A DNA stretch of 64,000 bases from contig JAZNOW010000073.1 in NCBI GenBank assembly GCA_045589355.1, positions 1 to 64,000 on the forward strand, given 5' to 3'. This document shows positions 50,998 to 58,949 of this stretch, in pieces. Position 1 is the first letter of the stretch, and every line of letters begins with the position of its first letter. Origin of the DNA: RUG563 sp045589355 (GTDB lineage: Bacteria > Bacillota > Clostridia > Christensenellales > Aristaeellaceae). The notes below the pieces were generated by a model. It was not told the DNA's origin. It searched no databases and saw only the letters and a program-made list of their open reading frames with translations. Position numbers and translations under genes: made by a program.

Positions 50998-51032
50998 AAA
51001 AAAGACGGTGTGCCGGTTTGCAACACACCGTC
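50998..51032 (-). terminator. Terminator/attenuator between the paralog 2 pair
   Basis: GACGGTGTG (51004-51012) pairs with CACACCGTC (51024-51032); on the minus strand TTTTTT follows directly. It lies between the phosphodiester-glycosidase-like gene and the Lgt-like gene. Confidence 0.82.
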
Positions 51033-51040
51033 TGGAAGGG

Positions 51041-51919
51041 TTATTGCCAGGTTTCTTCCGGCACGGCGCTGACCACATAGATGATATCGCTCTGCTCCCG
51101 TTCGGAATCGGTATAGTTGGAGTCGTAGTAGCGGCCGTTGAAGGTCATCACGCAGGAATTGCCGCCGTCCAGGCAGTAGGCTTCCTTCACGCCCAGGTCC
51201 TTCATGAACAGGGCCATCTGGTCGGTGGTGACGCCGATGCTTTCGTCGTTGCGGCCCTGGGCTTCCACAAACACATATTCCAGCGGGCCCACCTGGGCGA
51301 TGACCATGCGGGGGGCGCGGACGGTGCTGTCAAAGCGGGTGCGGTAGGTTTCGGGCATGGGCATGATCTCGCCGTTTTTGATGAGGGTGGGGCCGAAGGT
51401 GAAGGCGTTGATGATCTGATGGCCTTCCTTGAGGAAAGCCAGAATTTCATCGGCCTTGGTGCCCACGAAGTTATGCAGGTCGCCGTTTTCGTCAATGACC
51501 AGGGCATCCTTTTCTTCGTTCAGTTCATACCGGAAGGGGATGCCCTGACGGTAGATCAGGCCGTCTTTGCGCTGCACGTAGAAATCCCCGTTGATGGCCA
51601 CCACGGCGTTCTGCCGGCGGGCCATGCGGCTGGGCCTGTCCGCCACCACCTCGTTGGGCTTGCCGGCGGTATGGGTGCGCAGCTGGGTGGGGCTTTTCAC
51701 CTTGATCCAGGCGATGGAGTAGCGCACCCGGTCAATATCCCGGGTTTCCATGCGCACGGAAAGGCTTTCGTCCTCGTAGGTTTCTTTGGTGTAGCAATCG
51801 GGGTTGGCCCTGGGACCGGCGGAAAAATCCACCGGCAGGTGGTACACGTTTTCTTCCGCAAAGCAGCCCGCCGGCATCAGCAGGGCGGCCAGCAGCAGAA
51901 GGATCATCCATTTTTTCAT
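51041..51919 (-). CDS. Exported phosphodiester-glycosidase-like protein, paralog 2
   Basis: A 292-residue protein with a signal sequence ending MPAGC, possibly a lipoprotein although the -3 position is Pro. It shares the motif series of the protein at 17358: NAVVAINGDFY, NAFTFGPTLIKNG, RMVIAQVGPLEYVFVEAQG, VKEAYCLDGGNSCVMTF. Overall the two align over their full domain. It should act at the cell surface on a glycosyl phosphodiester. As at 17358, the next gene downstream encodes an Lgt-like membrane protein. Confidence 0.85.
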   Translation of the reverse strand: MKKWMILLLLAALLMPAGCFAEENVYHLPVDFSAGPRANPDCYTKETYEDESLSVRMETRDIDRVRYSIAWIKVKSPTQLRTHTAGKPNEVVADRPSRMARRQNAVVAINGDFYVQRKDGLIYRQGIPFRYELNEEKDALVIDENGDLHNFVGTKADEILAFLKEGHQIINAFTFGPTLIKNGEIMPMPETYRTRFDSTVRAPRMVIAQVGPLEYVFVEAQGRNDESIGVTTDQMALFMKDLGVKEAYCLDGGNSCVMTFNGRYYDSNYTDSEREQSDIIYVVSAVPEETWQ

Positions 51920-51938
51920 GGTTATTCTCCAGTTGATA

Positions 51939-52676
51939 TTAGTAGGCGCCGCCGCCGTTTTCCACGGGGTTCAAAGGGGAAGCGGTAAGGATGCCCTTGG
52001 CCAGGCGTTCCTTGGCTTCTTCCATGATTTTTACCGTGGCGGATACGCCGCAGCGCACAGCGCCGGCATTGCGGCAGGCAAGCACCATATCCAGCGTGCG
52101 GATGCCGCCGGAGGCCTTCACCCGCACCTTATCGGAAACGGCGGCGCGCATCAATTGCACATCCGCCACCGTGGCGCCGGCAGAACCGTAGCCGGTGGAG
52201 GTTTTCACAAAATCGGCACCGGCCGCTTCGCTCAGGCGGCAGGCAATTTTTTTCTGTTCGTCGGAAAGGTAGCAGGTTTCCAGAATCACTTTCAGGATGG
52301 CGTCGCGGCTATGGGCCATTTCCGCCAGTTTCTGAATTTCTTCCTGCACATAGCTTTCTTCGCCGTGGAGCATTTTGCCGATGTTGAGCACCATGTCCAG
52401 TTCCCGGCAGCCGTCATCCAGCGCTTTTTCTGCTTCGAAGCACTTGACGCTCATGTGATGGGCGCCGTGGGGGAAGCCGATCACCGTGCAGGGCAGCACG
52501 CTGCTGCCGGAAAGACGGCGGACAACCAGGGGCATATCCCCGGGCCGGGCGCAGACGGTGGCAGTATTGTATTCCAGGGCAATATCGCAGCCTTTGATGA
52601 TGTCATTTTCCGTCAGGAAGGGCTGAAGGGTGGAATGATCCAGCGTTTTGGCGATGTCAAAAAGCGTGATGGACAT
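51939..52676 (-). CDS. deoC: Deoxyribose-phosphate aldolase
   Basis: A 245-residue class I aldolase cleaving deoxyribose-5-P to glyceraldehyde-3-P and acetaldehyde. TLDHSTLQPFLTENDI starts the fold, VIGFPHG, ELDMVLNIG, the Schiff-base lysine in ADFVKTSTGYG, and VKASGGIRTLDM are all present. AAGGAGGATG precedes the ATG. The neighbours do not form a deoxynucleoside operon. Confidence 0.95.
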   Translation of the reverse strand: MSITLFDIAKTLDHSTLQPFLTENDIIKGCDIALEYNTATVCARPGDMPLVVRRLSGSSVLPCTVIGFPHGAHHMSVKCFEAEKALDDGCRELDMVLNIGKMLHGEESYVQEEIQKLAEMAHSRDAILKVILETCYLSDEQKKIACRLSEAAGADFVKTSTGYGSAGATVADVQLMRAAVSDKVRVKASGGIRTLDMVLACRNAGAVRCGVSATVKIMEEAKERLAKGILTASPLNPVENGGGAY

Positions 52677-52691
52677 GGGGCATCCTCCTTC

Positions 52692-53339
52692 TTATTTGCC
52701 TTTGCAGTATTTGGCAACATAGGCGGCGGCGGATTCGTATTCCGCCTGGGTGAGCCGCAGCGCCATGGGGGCGCAGCGGGGGGTGTGGTACAAAAGGATC
52801 ATGGCCTGGTGGGGCTTGTATTGCACCTGCTGCACGTCCTGCCACAGCATATGCCTTTCCTGGGACAGGTGCATCATCTGGCCGGCCTGGTTGGGCATAT
52901 TGCGGGAAGGATCGGCCGACTGGAGGCGGGCCCAGCTTTTGCGCCGGTCCGGGTCATGCCAGGTTTGCAGGTGAGCGCCCCGGGGATCCAGCACATAAAA
53001 GAGGGTCTCCCTGCCCTGAAAATACAGGAACAAAAAGGCGATCAACAGCCCCAGCGGCAGGATGGAAAAAATCAGCGCAGGCAGATTGCCGCTCAGCGCC
53101 CGGGATGCGCCGGAGGAGCCCATCAGCAGCGCGTCCAGCCCGATGAGCACCAGGAACGTGAGGGCCACCATGCCGCACAGCGTGAGCAGGATGCCCTTCC
53201 ATGCACGCCCGTCCGTCAGGGGCAGGAAGGAGGCTGTCCACACATTGCGCTGGGCGGCTGCCGAGGCCCGCTTGCCGCAGGCCTGGCAGGTATCGCCGGG
53301 CGATTCCGTTTTGCAGTGTTTACAATAGGAATAAATCAT
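52692..53339 (-). CDS. Zinc-ribbon membrane protein of unknown function
   Basis: A 215-residue protein. The N-terminal zinc ribbon is CKHCKTESPGDTCQACGK (two CxxC pairs). Two helices follow (GILLTLCGMVALTFLVLIGL, then LIFSILPLGLLIAFLFLYF). The C-terminal soluble half has WARLQSADPSRNMPNQAGQM and a PH-like look. Its ATG overlaps the gpmI stop. No function can be assigned. Confidence 0.78.
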   Translation of the reverse strand: MIYSYCKHCKTESPGDTCQACGKRASAAAQRNVWTASFLPLTDGRAWKGILLTLCGMVALTFLVLIGLDALLMGSSGASRALSGNLPALIFSILPLGLLIAFLFLYFQGRETLFYVLDPRGAHLQTWHDPDRRKSWARLQSADPSRNMPNQAGQMMHLSQERHMLWQDVQQVQYKPHQAMILLYHTPRCAPMALRLTQAEYESAAAYVAKYCKGK

Positions 53340-54880
53340 TTCACAATCAGGCTTTCGCCGGTCATTTCGGCAGGAATTTCAAGGCCCATGCTGTCCAGCA
53401 TGGTGGGGGCGATATCGGCCAGGCGGCCGCCTTCACGCAGCTTTTTGCCGATGAGGGCGTTGTCGCAGGCGATGAAGGGCACGGGGTTGGTGGTGTGGGC
53501 GGTGAAAATTTCGCCGGTGACGGGGTCCACCATCTGGTCGGCATTGCCGTGGTCGGCGGTGACGAAGGCACGGCCGCCCTTTTCCAGAATGCGGTTGACC
53601 AGCTTGCCCACGTCCTTGTCCACTTCCTTCACGGCGGCAACGGCAGCGTCCATCACGCCGGTGTGGCCCACCATGTCGCAGTTGGCGAAGTTGAGGATCA
53701 TCACGTCATACTTGCCGCTGTCGATCAGCTCCAGCGCTTTTTCCGTCACTTCGGGGGCGCTCATTTCGGGCTTCATATCGAAGGTGGCGATCTTGGGGCT
53801 GTCGATGAGGAAACGGTCTTCCCCTTCATTGGGGGCTTCCACGCCGCCGTTGAAGAAGAAGGTCACGTGGGCGTACTTCTGGGTTTCGGCGATGTGGGCC
53901 TGGGTCAGGTTCAGCTTGGCCAGGTACTGGCCCAGGGTGTTGTCCATGGAGGCGGGGGGATTGACTACCTTCAGGCCCGTGAAGGTTGCGTCATACTGGG
54001 TCATGGATACGAACTGCACGGGGATGAAGCCCTTCTTGCGTTGGAAGCCGTTGAAATCGGGCATGATGAAGGTGCGGGTCAGCTGACGGGCACGGTCGGG
54101 GCGGAAGTTGAAGAAGATGACGGAGTCGTTTTCGTTGACGGTGGCAATGGCCTTGCCGTCTTCCACGATGACGGTGGGCAGCATGAATTCGTCGGTCTTT
54201 TCATTGGCATAGCTGTTCAGCACAGCCTGCACGGGGCAGGTTTCTTCCACGCCTTCGCCCAGTACGATGGCATTGTAGCCCTTTTCCACCCGTTCCCAGA
54301 TGTTGTCGCGGTCCATGCCCCAGAAACGGCCCTGAATGGAGGCAACACGGCCCACGCCGATTTCGTCCAGCTTTTCCACCAGCTGCTTCATGTATTCGGC
54401 AGCGGAGGTGGGGGGCACGTCACGGCCGTCCAGCAGGCAGTGGATGAACACGTTCTTCACGCCCCGCTTCTTGGCCATTTCCACCAGCGCATACAGGTGG
54501 GTGTTGTGGCTGTGCACGCCGCCGTCGGAAAGCAGGCCCATCAGGTGCAGGTTGCCGCCGTTTTCCTTCACGGCGTCCATGGCCCAGATGAGGGGTTCCT
54601 TTTCAAAGAAGGTGCCGTCCTGGATGTCCTTGGTGATGCGGGTGAGTTCCTGATACACAATGCGGCCGGCGCCGATGTTCAGATGGCCCACTTCGCTGTT
54701 GCCCATCTGGCCGTCCGGCAGGCCCACGTCCATGCCGCTGGCGCCCAGCTGGCAGGTGGGGAACTTGGCCGTCAGTTTATCCAATTCGGGGGTGCCGGCA
54801 GTGTAGATGGCGTTGCCTTCGGTGGCGGGGTTGATGCCGAAACCGTCCATGATAATGAGAGCCGTCATTTTCTTGTCCAT
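53336..54880 (-). CDS. gpmI: Phosphoglycerate mutase, cofactor-independent
   Basis: A 514-residue alkaline-phosphatase-superfamily enzyme with two Mn ions, converting 3- to 2-phosphoglycerate in glycolysis. LIIMDGFGINPATEGNAI, catalytic Ser62 in GQMGNSEVGHLNIGAGR, HLMGLLSDGGVHSHNTHL, DGRDVPP and VTADHGNADQM are all present. Full length. TTAGGAG precedes the ATG. Confidence 0.96.
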   Translation of the reverse strand: MDKKMTALIIMDGFGINPATEGNAIYTAGTPELDKLTAKFPTCQLGASGMDVGLPDGQMGNSEVGHLNIGAGRIVYQELTRITKDIQDGTFFEKEPLIWAMDAVKENGGNLHLMGLLSDGGVHSHNTHLYALVEMAKKRGVKNVFIHCLLDGRDVPPTSAAEYMKQLVEKLDEIGVGRVASIQGRFWGMDRDNIWERVEKGYNAIVLGEGVEETCPVQAVLNSYANEKTDEFMLPTVIVEDGKAIATVNENDSVIFFNFRPDRARQLTRTFIMPDFNGFQRKKGFIPVQFVSMTQYDATFTGLKVVNPPASMDNTLGQYLAKLNLTQAHIAETQKYAHVTFFFNGGVEAPNEGEDRFLIDSPKIATFDMKPEMSAPEVTEKALELIDSGKYDVMILNFANCDMVGHTGVMDAAVAAVKEVDKDVGKLVNRILEKGGRAFVTADHGNADQMVDPVTGEIFTAHTTNPVPFIACDNALIGKKLREGGRLADIAPTMLDSMGLEIPAEMTGESLIVK

Positions 54881-54932
54881 AGCGTTTTATCTCCTAACCG
54901 GCGTTATAAACGCCCATATTCACACAGCCTAT

Positions 54933-54961
54933 ATTATAATGGAATAAAGGGTTTCTTGCAA
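54933..54961 (-). promoter_or_regulatory. Promoter of gpmI
   Basis: Minus strand: TTGCAA (54956-54961), 17-bp spacer, TATAAT (54933-54938). It abuts repeat copy D. Confidence 0.78.
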
Positions 54962-54974
54962 GGGTCTGCGGCAA

Positions 54975-55275
54975 ATTTCGGGGCGCTGGGAGACGATGCG
55001 GGGTTTCACCCCTTTACCCCACCAGGGGCATTGCCCCTGGACCCAGTAGCGGATGTTGCTTGGCGTATCGAACAAACATTTTCCCGCTGTTATCATGAGA
55101 AAAAAGGCTCCCTTGTGGAAAGGAAGCTGGCCCGTAGGGCCTGAGGGATTGCCGTTTCCTCCATCAACATGCGGAAACAACCCTGTTAGATAAAATTGTC
55201 TTTCGCACTCTGGGTCCAGGGCCGATGGCCCTGGTGCGGGGTACAGGGGACGAGCAGTCCCCTGATTTGTCCTTT
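54975..55275 (+). repeat. Dispersed hairpin-rich repeat, copy D (short form)
   Basis: Lies between the divergent gpmI and rpsF promoters. The 5' end (GACGATGCGGGGTTTCACCC, then CCAGGGGC/GCCCCTGG at about 55022-55040) is almost identical to copy C. The 3' end has CCAGGGCC/GGCCCTGG (about 55215-55233) and CAGGGGAC/GTCCCCTG, as in A and C. The central 63-nt hairpin is absent and replaced by about 100 bp with a small GGCCC/GGGCC hairpin. ACATGCGGAAACAA near 55169 matches the ACATGCG motif of A and C. Confidence 0.8.
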
Positions 55276-55342
55276 GCAGCAAAATTTCCGGCACGAATGG
55301 GAAAAAGTGCGGGAAAGGGGGCAGAAAAATGAGAAAAAAAGC

Positions 55343-55371
55343 TTGCAATTTCGGGAACAGTCCTGTATAAT
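55343..55371 (+). promoter_or_regulatory. Promoter of rpsF-ssb-rpsR
   Basis: TTGCAA (55343-55348), 17-bp spacer, TATAAT (55366-55371). Confidence 0.82.
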
Positions 55372-55390
55372 ACATTCTTGGCACATCCTT

Positions 55391-55413
55391 GCATCCTGCA
55401 AAGGACAGGATGC
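55391..55413 (+). promoter_or_regulatory. Leader hairpin before rpsF
   Basis: GCATCCTG (55391-55398) pairs with CAGGATGC (55406-55413) around a 7-nt loop. S6:S18 autoregulatory leaders occur at this place in many bacteria; whether this hairpin is one is untested. Confidence 0.45.
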
Positions 55414-55439
55414 CATACGTCCATGAGGAGGTGAAAAGA

Positions 55440-55814
55440 ATGAACAAGTATGAAGTGGTGTACATCATCGATCCCGCCGTGGAAGAAGAAGCCCGCAAGG
55501 AACTGATCGCCAAGTTCAACGCCCTGATCACCGATAACGGTGGCAGCGTTGACAAGGTGGAAGAATGGGGCAAGCGTCGCCTGGCCTATGCCATCGATTA
55601 TAAGACCGAAGGCTATTATGTGCTGGTGAACTTCCAGGCTGAATCCGAGCTGCCCAAGGAGCTCGAACGTAACCTTCAGATTTCCGACAGCATCATTCGC
55701 TACCAGGTGATCCGGCTGCTGGAGAAAAAGGCTAGCGTGAAGCCGCGCCCCGTGCGCACTGCCCCCGCTGCCCCCGCTGCTGAAGCCGCGGTGGAAACCC
55801 CTGCCGCTGAATAA
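55440..55814 (+). CDS. rpsF: 30S ribosomal protein S6
   Basis: A 124-residue protein. MNKYEVVYIIDPAVEEEARK, VEEWGKRRLAYAIDYKTEGY and ISDSIIRYQVIRL are typical of S6. An Ala/Pro-rich tail of ~25 residues follows. The start is set by GAGGAGGTG; the open frame extends upstream into the leader hairpin. It heads the conserved rpsF-ssb-rpsR operon. Confidence 0.96.
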   Translation: MNKYEVVYIIDPAVEEEARKELIAKFNALITDNGGSVDKVEEWGKRRLAYAIDYKTEGYYVLVNFQAESELPKELERNLQISDSIIRYQVIRLLEKKASVKPRPVRTAPAAPAAEAAVETPAAE

Positions 55815-55829
55815 TCGGGAGGAAAGCGT

Positions 55830-56273
55830 ATGAACAAGGTATTCCTGATCGGCAATCTCACCCGCGACCCCGAAATGCGTACCACGCAGTCGGGCGTGTC
55901 CGTATGTTCCTTCACCATCGCTGTGAACCGCCGCCGCGCCAACAACGCGGAAGCCGGCCAGCCTGAAGCGGATTTCTTCCGCATCAGCGCATGGCGTCAA
56001 CTGGGCGATATCTGCAGCCGCTACCTGGCCAAGGGTCGCAAGGTAGCTGTGGTGGGCACTGTGACTGCCAATGCCTATGTGGGCAATGACGGCCAGGCCC
56101 GTGCCAGCCTGGAAGTAACGGCGGACGACGTGGAATTCCTCACTCCCCGCGGTGAAGCTGGCGAAGCGCCTGCTTACACCCCTGCCCCTGCACCCCGGGC
56201 CAACCAGGGCTTCGGTGCTGCGCCCCAGGGCGGCGGCTTTGTGCAGGTGGATGAAGAAGAATTGCCTTTCTAA
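55830..56273 (+). CDS. ssb: Single-stranded DNA-binding protein
   Basis: A 147-residue OB-fold protein. MNKVFLIGNLTRDPEMRTTQ and the strand set FFRISAWRQLGDICSRYLAK, then GRKVAVVGTV, are standard. The linker is Pro/Ala/Gly-rich and the tip ends DEEELPF, the acidic partner-binding tail. GGGAGGAAAG precedes it. It coats ssDNA in replication and repair. Confidence 0.96.
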   Translation: MNKVFLIGNLTRDPEMRTTQSGVSVCSFTIAVNRRRANNAEAGQPEADFFRISAWRQLGDICSRYLAKGRKVAVVGTVTANAYVGNDGQARASLEVTADDVEFLTPRGEAGEAPAYTPAPAPRANQGFGAAPQGGGFVQVDEEELPF

Positions 56274-56309
56274 TTCCGAACGGAAATCTCTAAGAAGGAG
56301 GAAACGAAA

Positions 56310-56564
56310 ATGTCTGAAGATCGTGGCGAAAAGCGTCCGCGTCCCCGTGGAAAGCGTCCGCGCCGGAAGGTGTGCGATTTCTGCGTGAACAAGATCGAAT
56401 ATATCGACTATAAGGATGTCAACCGTCTTCGTCGTTCCATCAACGAACGCGGCAAGATCCTGCCCCGCCGTATGACCGGCAATTGCGCCAAGCATCAGCG
56501 TCAGCTGAGCGAAGCCATCAAGCGCGCCCGTGCCATCGCGCTGCTGCCCTACACGGTGGACTAA
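56310..56564 (+). CDS. rpsR: 30S ribosomal protein S18, zinc-binding form
   Basis: An 84-residue protein. VCDFCVNKIEYIDYKDV and GNCAKHQRQLSEAIKRAR are the S18 core, with a CxxC and a third Cys plus His that can bind zinc. Organisms often also carry a Cys-free S18 for zinc limitation. The first 20 residues are Arg/Lys/Pro-rich. AGAAGGAGG precedes the ATG. Confidence 0.96.
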   Translation: MSEDRGEKRPRPRGKRPRRKVCDFCVNKIEYIDYKDVNRLRRSINERGKILPRRMTGNCAKHQRQLSEAIKRARAIALLPYTVD

Positions 56565-56578
56565 GCAAAGTCAACTGC

Positions 56579-56607
56579 AGCTCAGAGCAATCTGGGCTGT
56601 TTTTTTG
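56579..56607 (+). terminator. Terminator of rpsF-ssb-rpsR
   Basis: AGCTCAGA (56579-56586), GCAA loop, TCTGGGCT (56591-56598), then a T run. Confidence 0.85.
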
Positions 56608-56632
56608 TTTCGCCGAATCAGATTCTGCCAAA

Positions 56633-56661
56633 TTGACATTCATTTTGTGGAATGGTACAAT
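56633..56661 (+). promoter_or_regulatory. Promoter of the small membrane protein gene
   Basis: TTGACA (56633-56638), 17-bp spacer, TACAAT (56656-56661). Confidence 0.78.
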
Positions 56662-56695
56662 GAATTGAAAATGCTTGAAAGGAAAGGGTGCAGCC

Positions 56696-56956
56696 ATGCT
56701 GAAGTTTTCTTTGATGAAAGGACCGTATTTGCTGGACGCCGAAGGGAAAAAGCATTTTTTACAGCTCTGGTTTCTGTCGCTGATGGGCGGTGCGGCAGCG
56801 GTGCTTGCTGCTTTGGTCAGAGATCTGTGGGCTCCGATGGGCTGGCTGGCTTATTTACTGGCAGTTGTCTTTTTGTTTGTGTTTTATGTAGGGCTGAATG
56901 CCGTTATATATTTGATAAATAAAGTCCGGTTGTACAAATGGATGTTTGATGAATGA
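56696..56956 (+). CDS. Small two-helix membrane protein, unknown
   Basis: An 86-residue protein with two hydrophobic helices (FLQLWFLSLMGGAAAVLAALV, shortened here to its ends, and WLAYLLAVVFLFVFYVGLNA). The start at 56696 follows AAAGGAAAGGG. It has its own strong promoter and terminator, so it is a single-gene unit. I recognise no family. Real expression is likely given promoter, ribosome binding site and terminator. Confidence 0.72.
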   Translation: MLKFSLMKGPYLLDAEGKKHFLQLWFLSLMGGAAAVLAALVRDLWAPMGWLAYLLAVVFLFVFYVGLNAVIYLINKVRLYKWMFDE

Positions 56957-56977
56957 CTATTTTTCACTTAGGGACAT

Positions 56978-57006
56978 AGTCCGGAGAAATCCGGGCTGTT
57001 TTTTTA
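56978..57006 (+). terminator. Terminator of the small membrane protein gene
   Basis: AGTCCGGA (56978-56985), GAAA loop, TCCGGGCT (56990-56997), then GTTTTTTT. The sequence closely resembles the terminator at 58805. Confidence 0.85.
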
Positions 57007-57085
57007 TGGAAAAATTGATCGAAAGGGCGGCTTCATTCGTCTTATAGGGTGAAGAATGCATTTTTCCAAGGAAAGGAACAAACCA

Positions 57086-57562
57086 ATGACGGAACAGGAA
57101 TTTGACAGCCGGGTGCGGCAGATGGAGGGGAAAATGTACCGCATGGCCCGTTGCATGCTGCGCAGCGACTCCGACTGCGGCGATGCCCTGCAAAATGCGG
57201 TGTTTGCCGCGTGGCGGAAATTGCCTTCCCTTCGGGAGGAAGCACAGTTTGAAGCGTGGCTGATGCGGATCCTTTTGAACGCCTGCCGGGATGTTCAAAG
57301 GGGGTATCTGCGCCGCAAAGGGGAATTGCCCATGGAGGAAGCGCTGCATGCTGCTTCTGCACCGCCCCGGGATGTGGACTTGCAAATTGCTTTGCAAACA
57401 TTGCCGGAAAAATTCCGCCTGCCCATCCTGCTCCATCATATGAACGGCCTTTCCGTGCCGGTGATTGCCCGGGTGCTGCGGTTGCCTCAGAGTACGGTGA
57501 AAGGCCGCATCCGGGAAGGACTGAAAAAGCTGCGCAGGCTGCTGGAGGAGGAAAAAGGATGA
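57086..57562 (+). CDS. ECF-type RNA polymerase sigma factor (second of two)
   Basis: A 158-residue sigma factor with region 2 (YRMARCMLRSDSDCGDALQN followed by AVFAAWRKL, LREEAQFEAWLMRILLNACR) and region 4 (LPEKFRLPILLHHMNGLSVP, then IARVLRLPQSTVKGRIREGL). The start MTEQEF follows AAGGAAAGG; an upstream ATG at 57056 has no site. Its stop overlaps the next gene start (ATGA), so the pair is coupled. Confidence 0.9.
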   Translation: MTEQEFDSRVRQMEGKMYRMARCMLRSDSDCGDALQNAVFAAWRKLPSLREEAQFEAWLMRILLNACRDVQRGYLRRKGELPMEEALHAASAPPRDVDLQIALQTLPEKFRLPILLHHMNGLSVPVIARVLRLPQSTVKGRIREGLKKLRRLLEEEKG

Positions 57563-58791
57563 ACGATATCCATTTTGAGAACGCATTTCCTTCGGTTCCG
57601 GCTGTGGTGCATTTGCAGTTGGAAAAAGCATTGGAGGAAAAGAACATGAACCTGAACAAAGCAAAACGGCCTGTGGCTGTATTGATACTGGTGTTGGTAT
57701 TGCTGCTGGGATTGATGGGCATTGCTTATGCAGCCACTCGGGGTGGTATTTTGGATTTTGCCAAAGAACATGGGGAAATGGCAGAGCCTGCTTATCTGAT
57801 AGACGACCTGGAGAAAAGTGCATACAGCCTGAAAGATCCGCGCTTCCGGTATGACCGTACAAGAGGGTATGTGTGGGCAACGAGCGATTCGAAATTGGTG
57901 AAGGTCGAGCTGGAGGAACTTTTGTTTGAAAAAGGGTGGCTTTATGCTGCAATGACGGTAACTCCCTGCCAGCCTAAAACCATGGTGATCGGAACAGACC
58001 TGGAAATAAAAGATGCAGAAACAGGAAAGGTTCAATTGCATCTGCTTGGCGGTCTGACCGATATCACAGAACCCGGAAGCATGAAAGCGTATGTGGCGGA
58101 AGGAGAGGAAACGGGCCTTTTATCTGTGTACGAATATGCGCGGCAGAAGGGGTTTGAACAGGTGATCCGGGTGGCTGTATCCCGGGAAATGAAATATGCA
58201 GATTATGAGCTGATGGAAGATGGTTCCATGCGTATGATTGTGCAGATGAAAACGGTGTCGCAGGAGAAAGCGGAATTTACGGAACACATCAGAATGGTGA
58301 ACCTGTTATTGACTGCCGTGCAGTATGATGAGAAAGGCCGGATGCCGGAGGAATATGAAAAGCACGAAATGGTGGAGGTGCAGTTTGTCGGGCCGGAATA
58401 TGTGGATCATCGCATCAAAGCAAGTATTTCCGAAGATAGCCATTACCTGAAGGGATTTCGGATTACGATGGATCAGGTGATTATGGTTCCGGTAAGTGAA
58501 ACAGAAATGAGCATCATCCTTCGAATCAGGGAAGATAGGTACGGACAGGATTTGCGCAACATGAAGGGGCCTGTTGCGATGATATTGAGCGAAACAGGAG
58601 AAGTGTTGTACGAATATGCCCTGGAATGGGAGAAGATAGACCGGGATGCCCTGCTCTATTATGAAGAGGGTGTTCAGTTTCGGATAACGATGCCCCGGGA
58701 GGGATTGTCAGACGACAGGATCACCATTCGGCTGCATAATGCACAAAACCGGAAAATTGTCTATGATAACTACACCTATACGCTGAAATGA
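57559..58791 (+). CDS. Predicted anti-sigma factor, single-pass membrane protein
   Basis: A 410-residue protein. A ~43-residue cytosolic N-terminus, one transmembrane helix (VAVLILVLVLLLGLMGIAYA) and an extracellular body of ~340 residues that matches DUF4179-like anti-sigma partners only in layout. No zinc-binding motif. The start at 57559 overlaps the sigma stop by four bases. The GC content and codon choice in the second half look lower than in neighbours (many GAA, ATT, GAT codons), which could mark more recent acquisition. Signal sensed is unknown. Confidence 0.7.
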   Translation: MNDIHFENAFPSVPAVVHLQLEKALEEKNMNLNKAKRPVAVLILVLVLLLGLMGIAYAATRGGILDFAKEHGEMAEPAYLIDDLEKSAYSLKDPRFRYDRTRGYVWATSDSKLVKVELEELLFEKGWLYAAMTVTPCQPKTMVIGTDLEIKDAETGKVQLHLLGGLTDITEPGSMKAYVAEGEETGLLSVYEYARQKGFEQVIRVAVSREMKYADYELMEDGSMRMIVQMKTVSQEKAEFTEHIRMVNLLLTAVQYDEKGRMPEEYEKHEMVEVQFVGPEYVDHRIKASISEDSHYLKGFRITMDQVIMVPVSETEMSIILRIREDRYGQDLRNMKGPVAMILSETGEVLYEYALEWEKIDRDALLYYEEGVQFRITMPREGLSDDRITIRLHNAQNRKIVYDNYTYTLK

Positions 58792-58804
58792 AAAAGCGGT
58801 TGTC

Positions 58805-58829
58805 AGCCCGGAGAGATCCGGGCTTTTTG
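58805..58829 (+). terminator. Terminator of the second sigma/anti-sigma operon
   Basis: AGCCCGGA (58805-58812), GAGA loop, TCCGGGCT (58817-58824), then TTTT. Confidence 0.85.
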
Positions 58830-58870
58830 TTTGGAAATTTGTTGCAAATCGGACGGCAATGTGGCAATGC

Positions 58871-58899
58871 TTGCCCGGAAAATGGGAAACTGGTATAAT
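58871..58899 (+). promoter_or_regulatory. Promoter of the two-component system
   Basis: TTGCCC (58871-58876), 17-bp spacer, TATAAT (58894-58899) with TGG extended -10. Confidence 0.78.
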
Positions 58900-58949
58900 A
58901 AGGCTGCAAGCAGAAGCAATACCATTTTTTCGATAAAGGGGCAAAGAGC

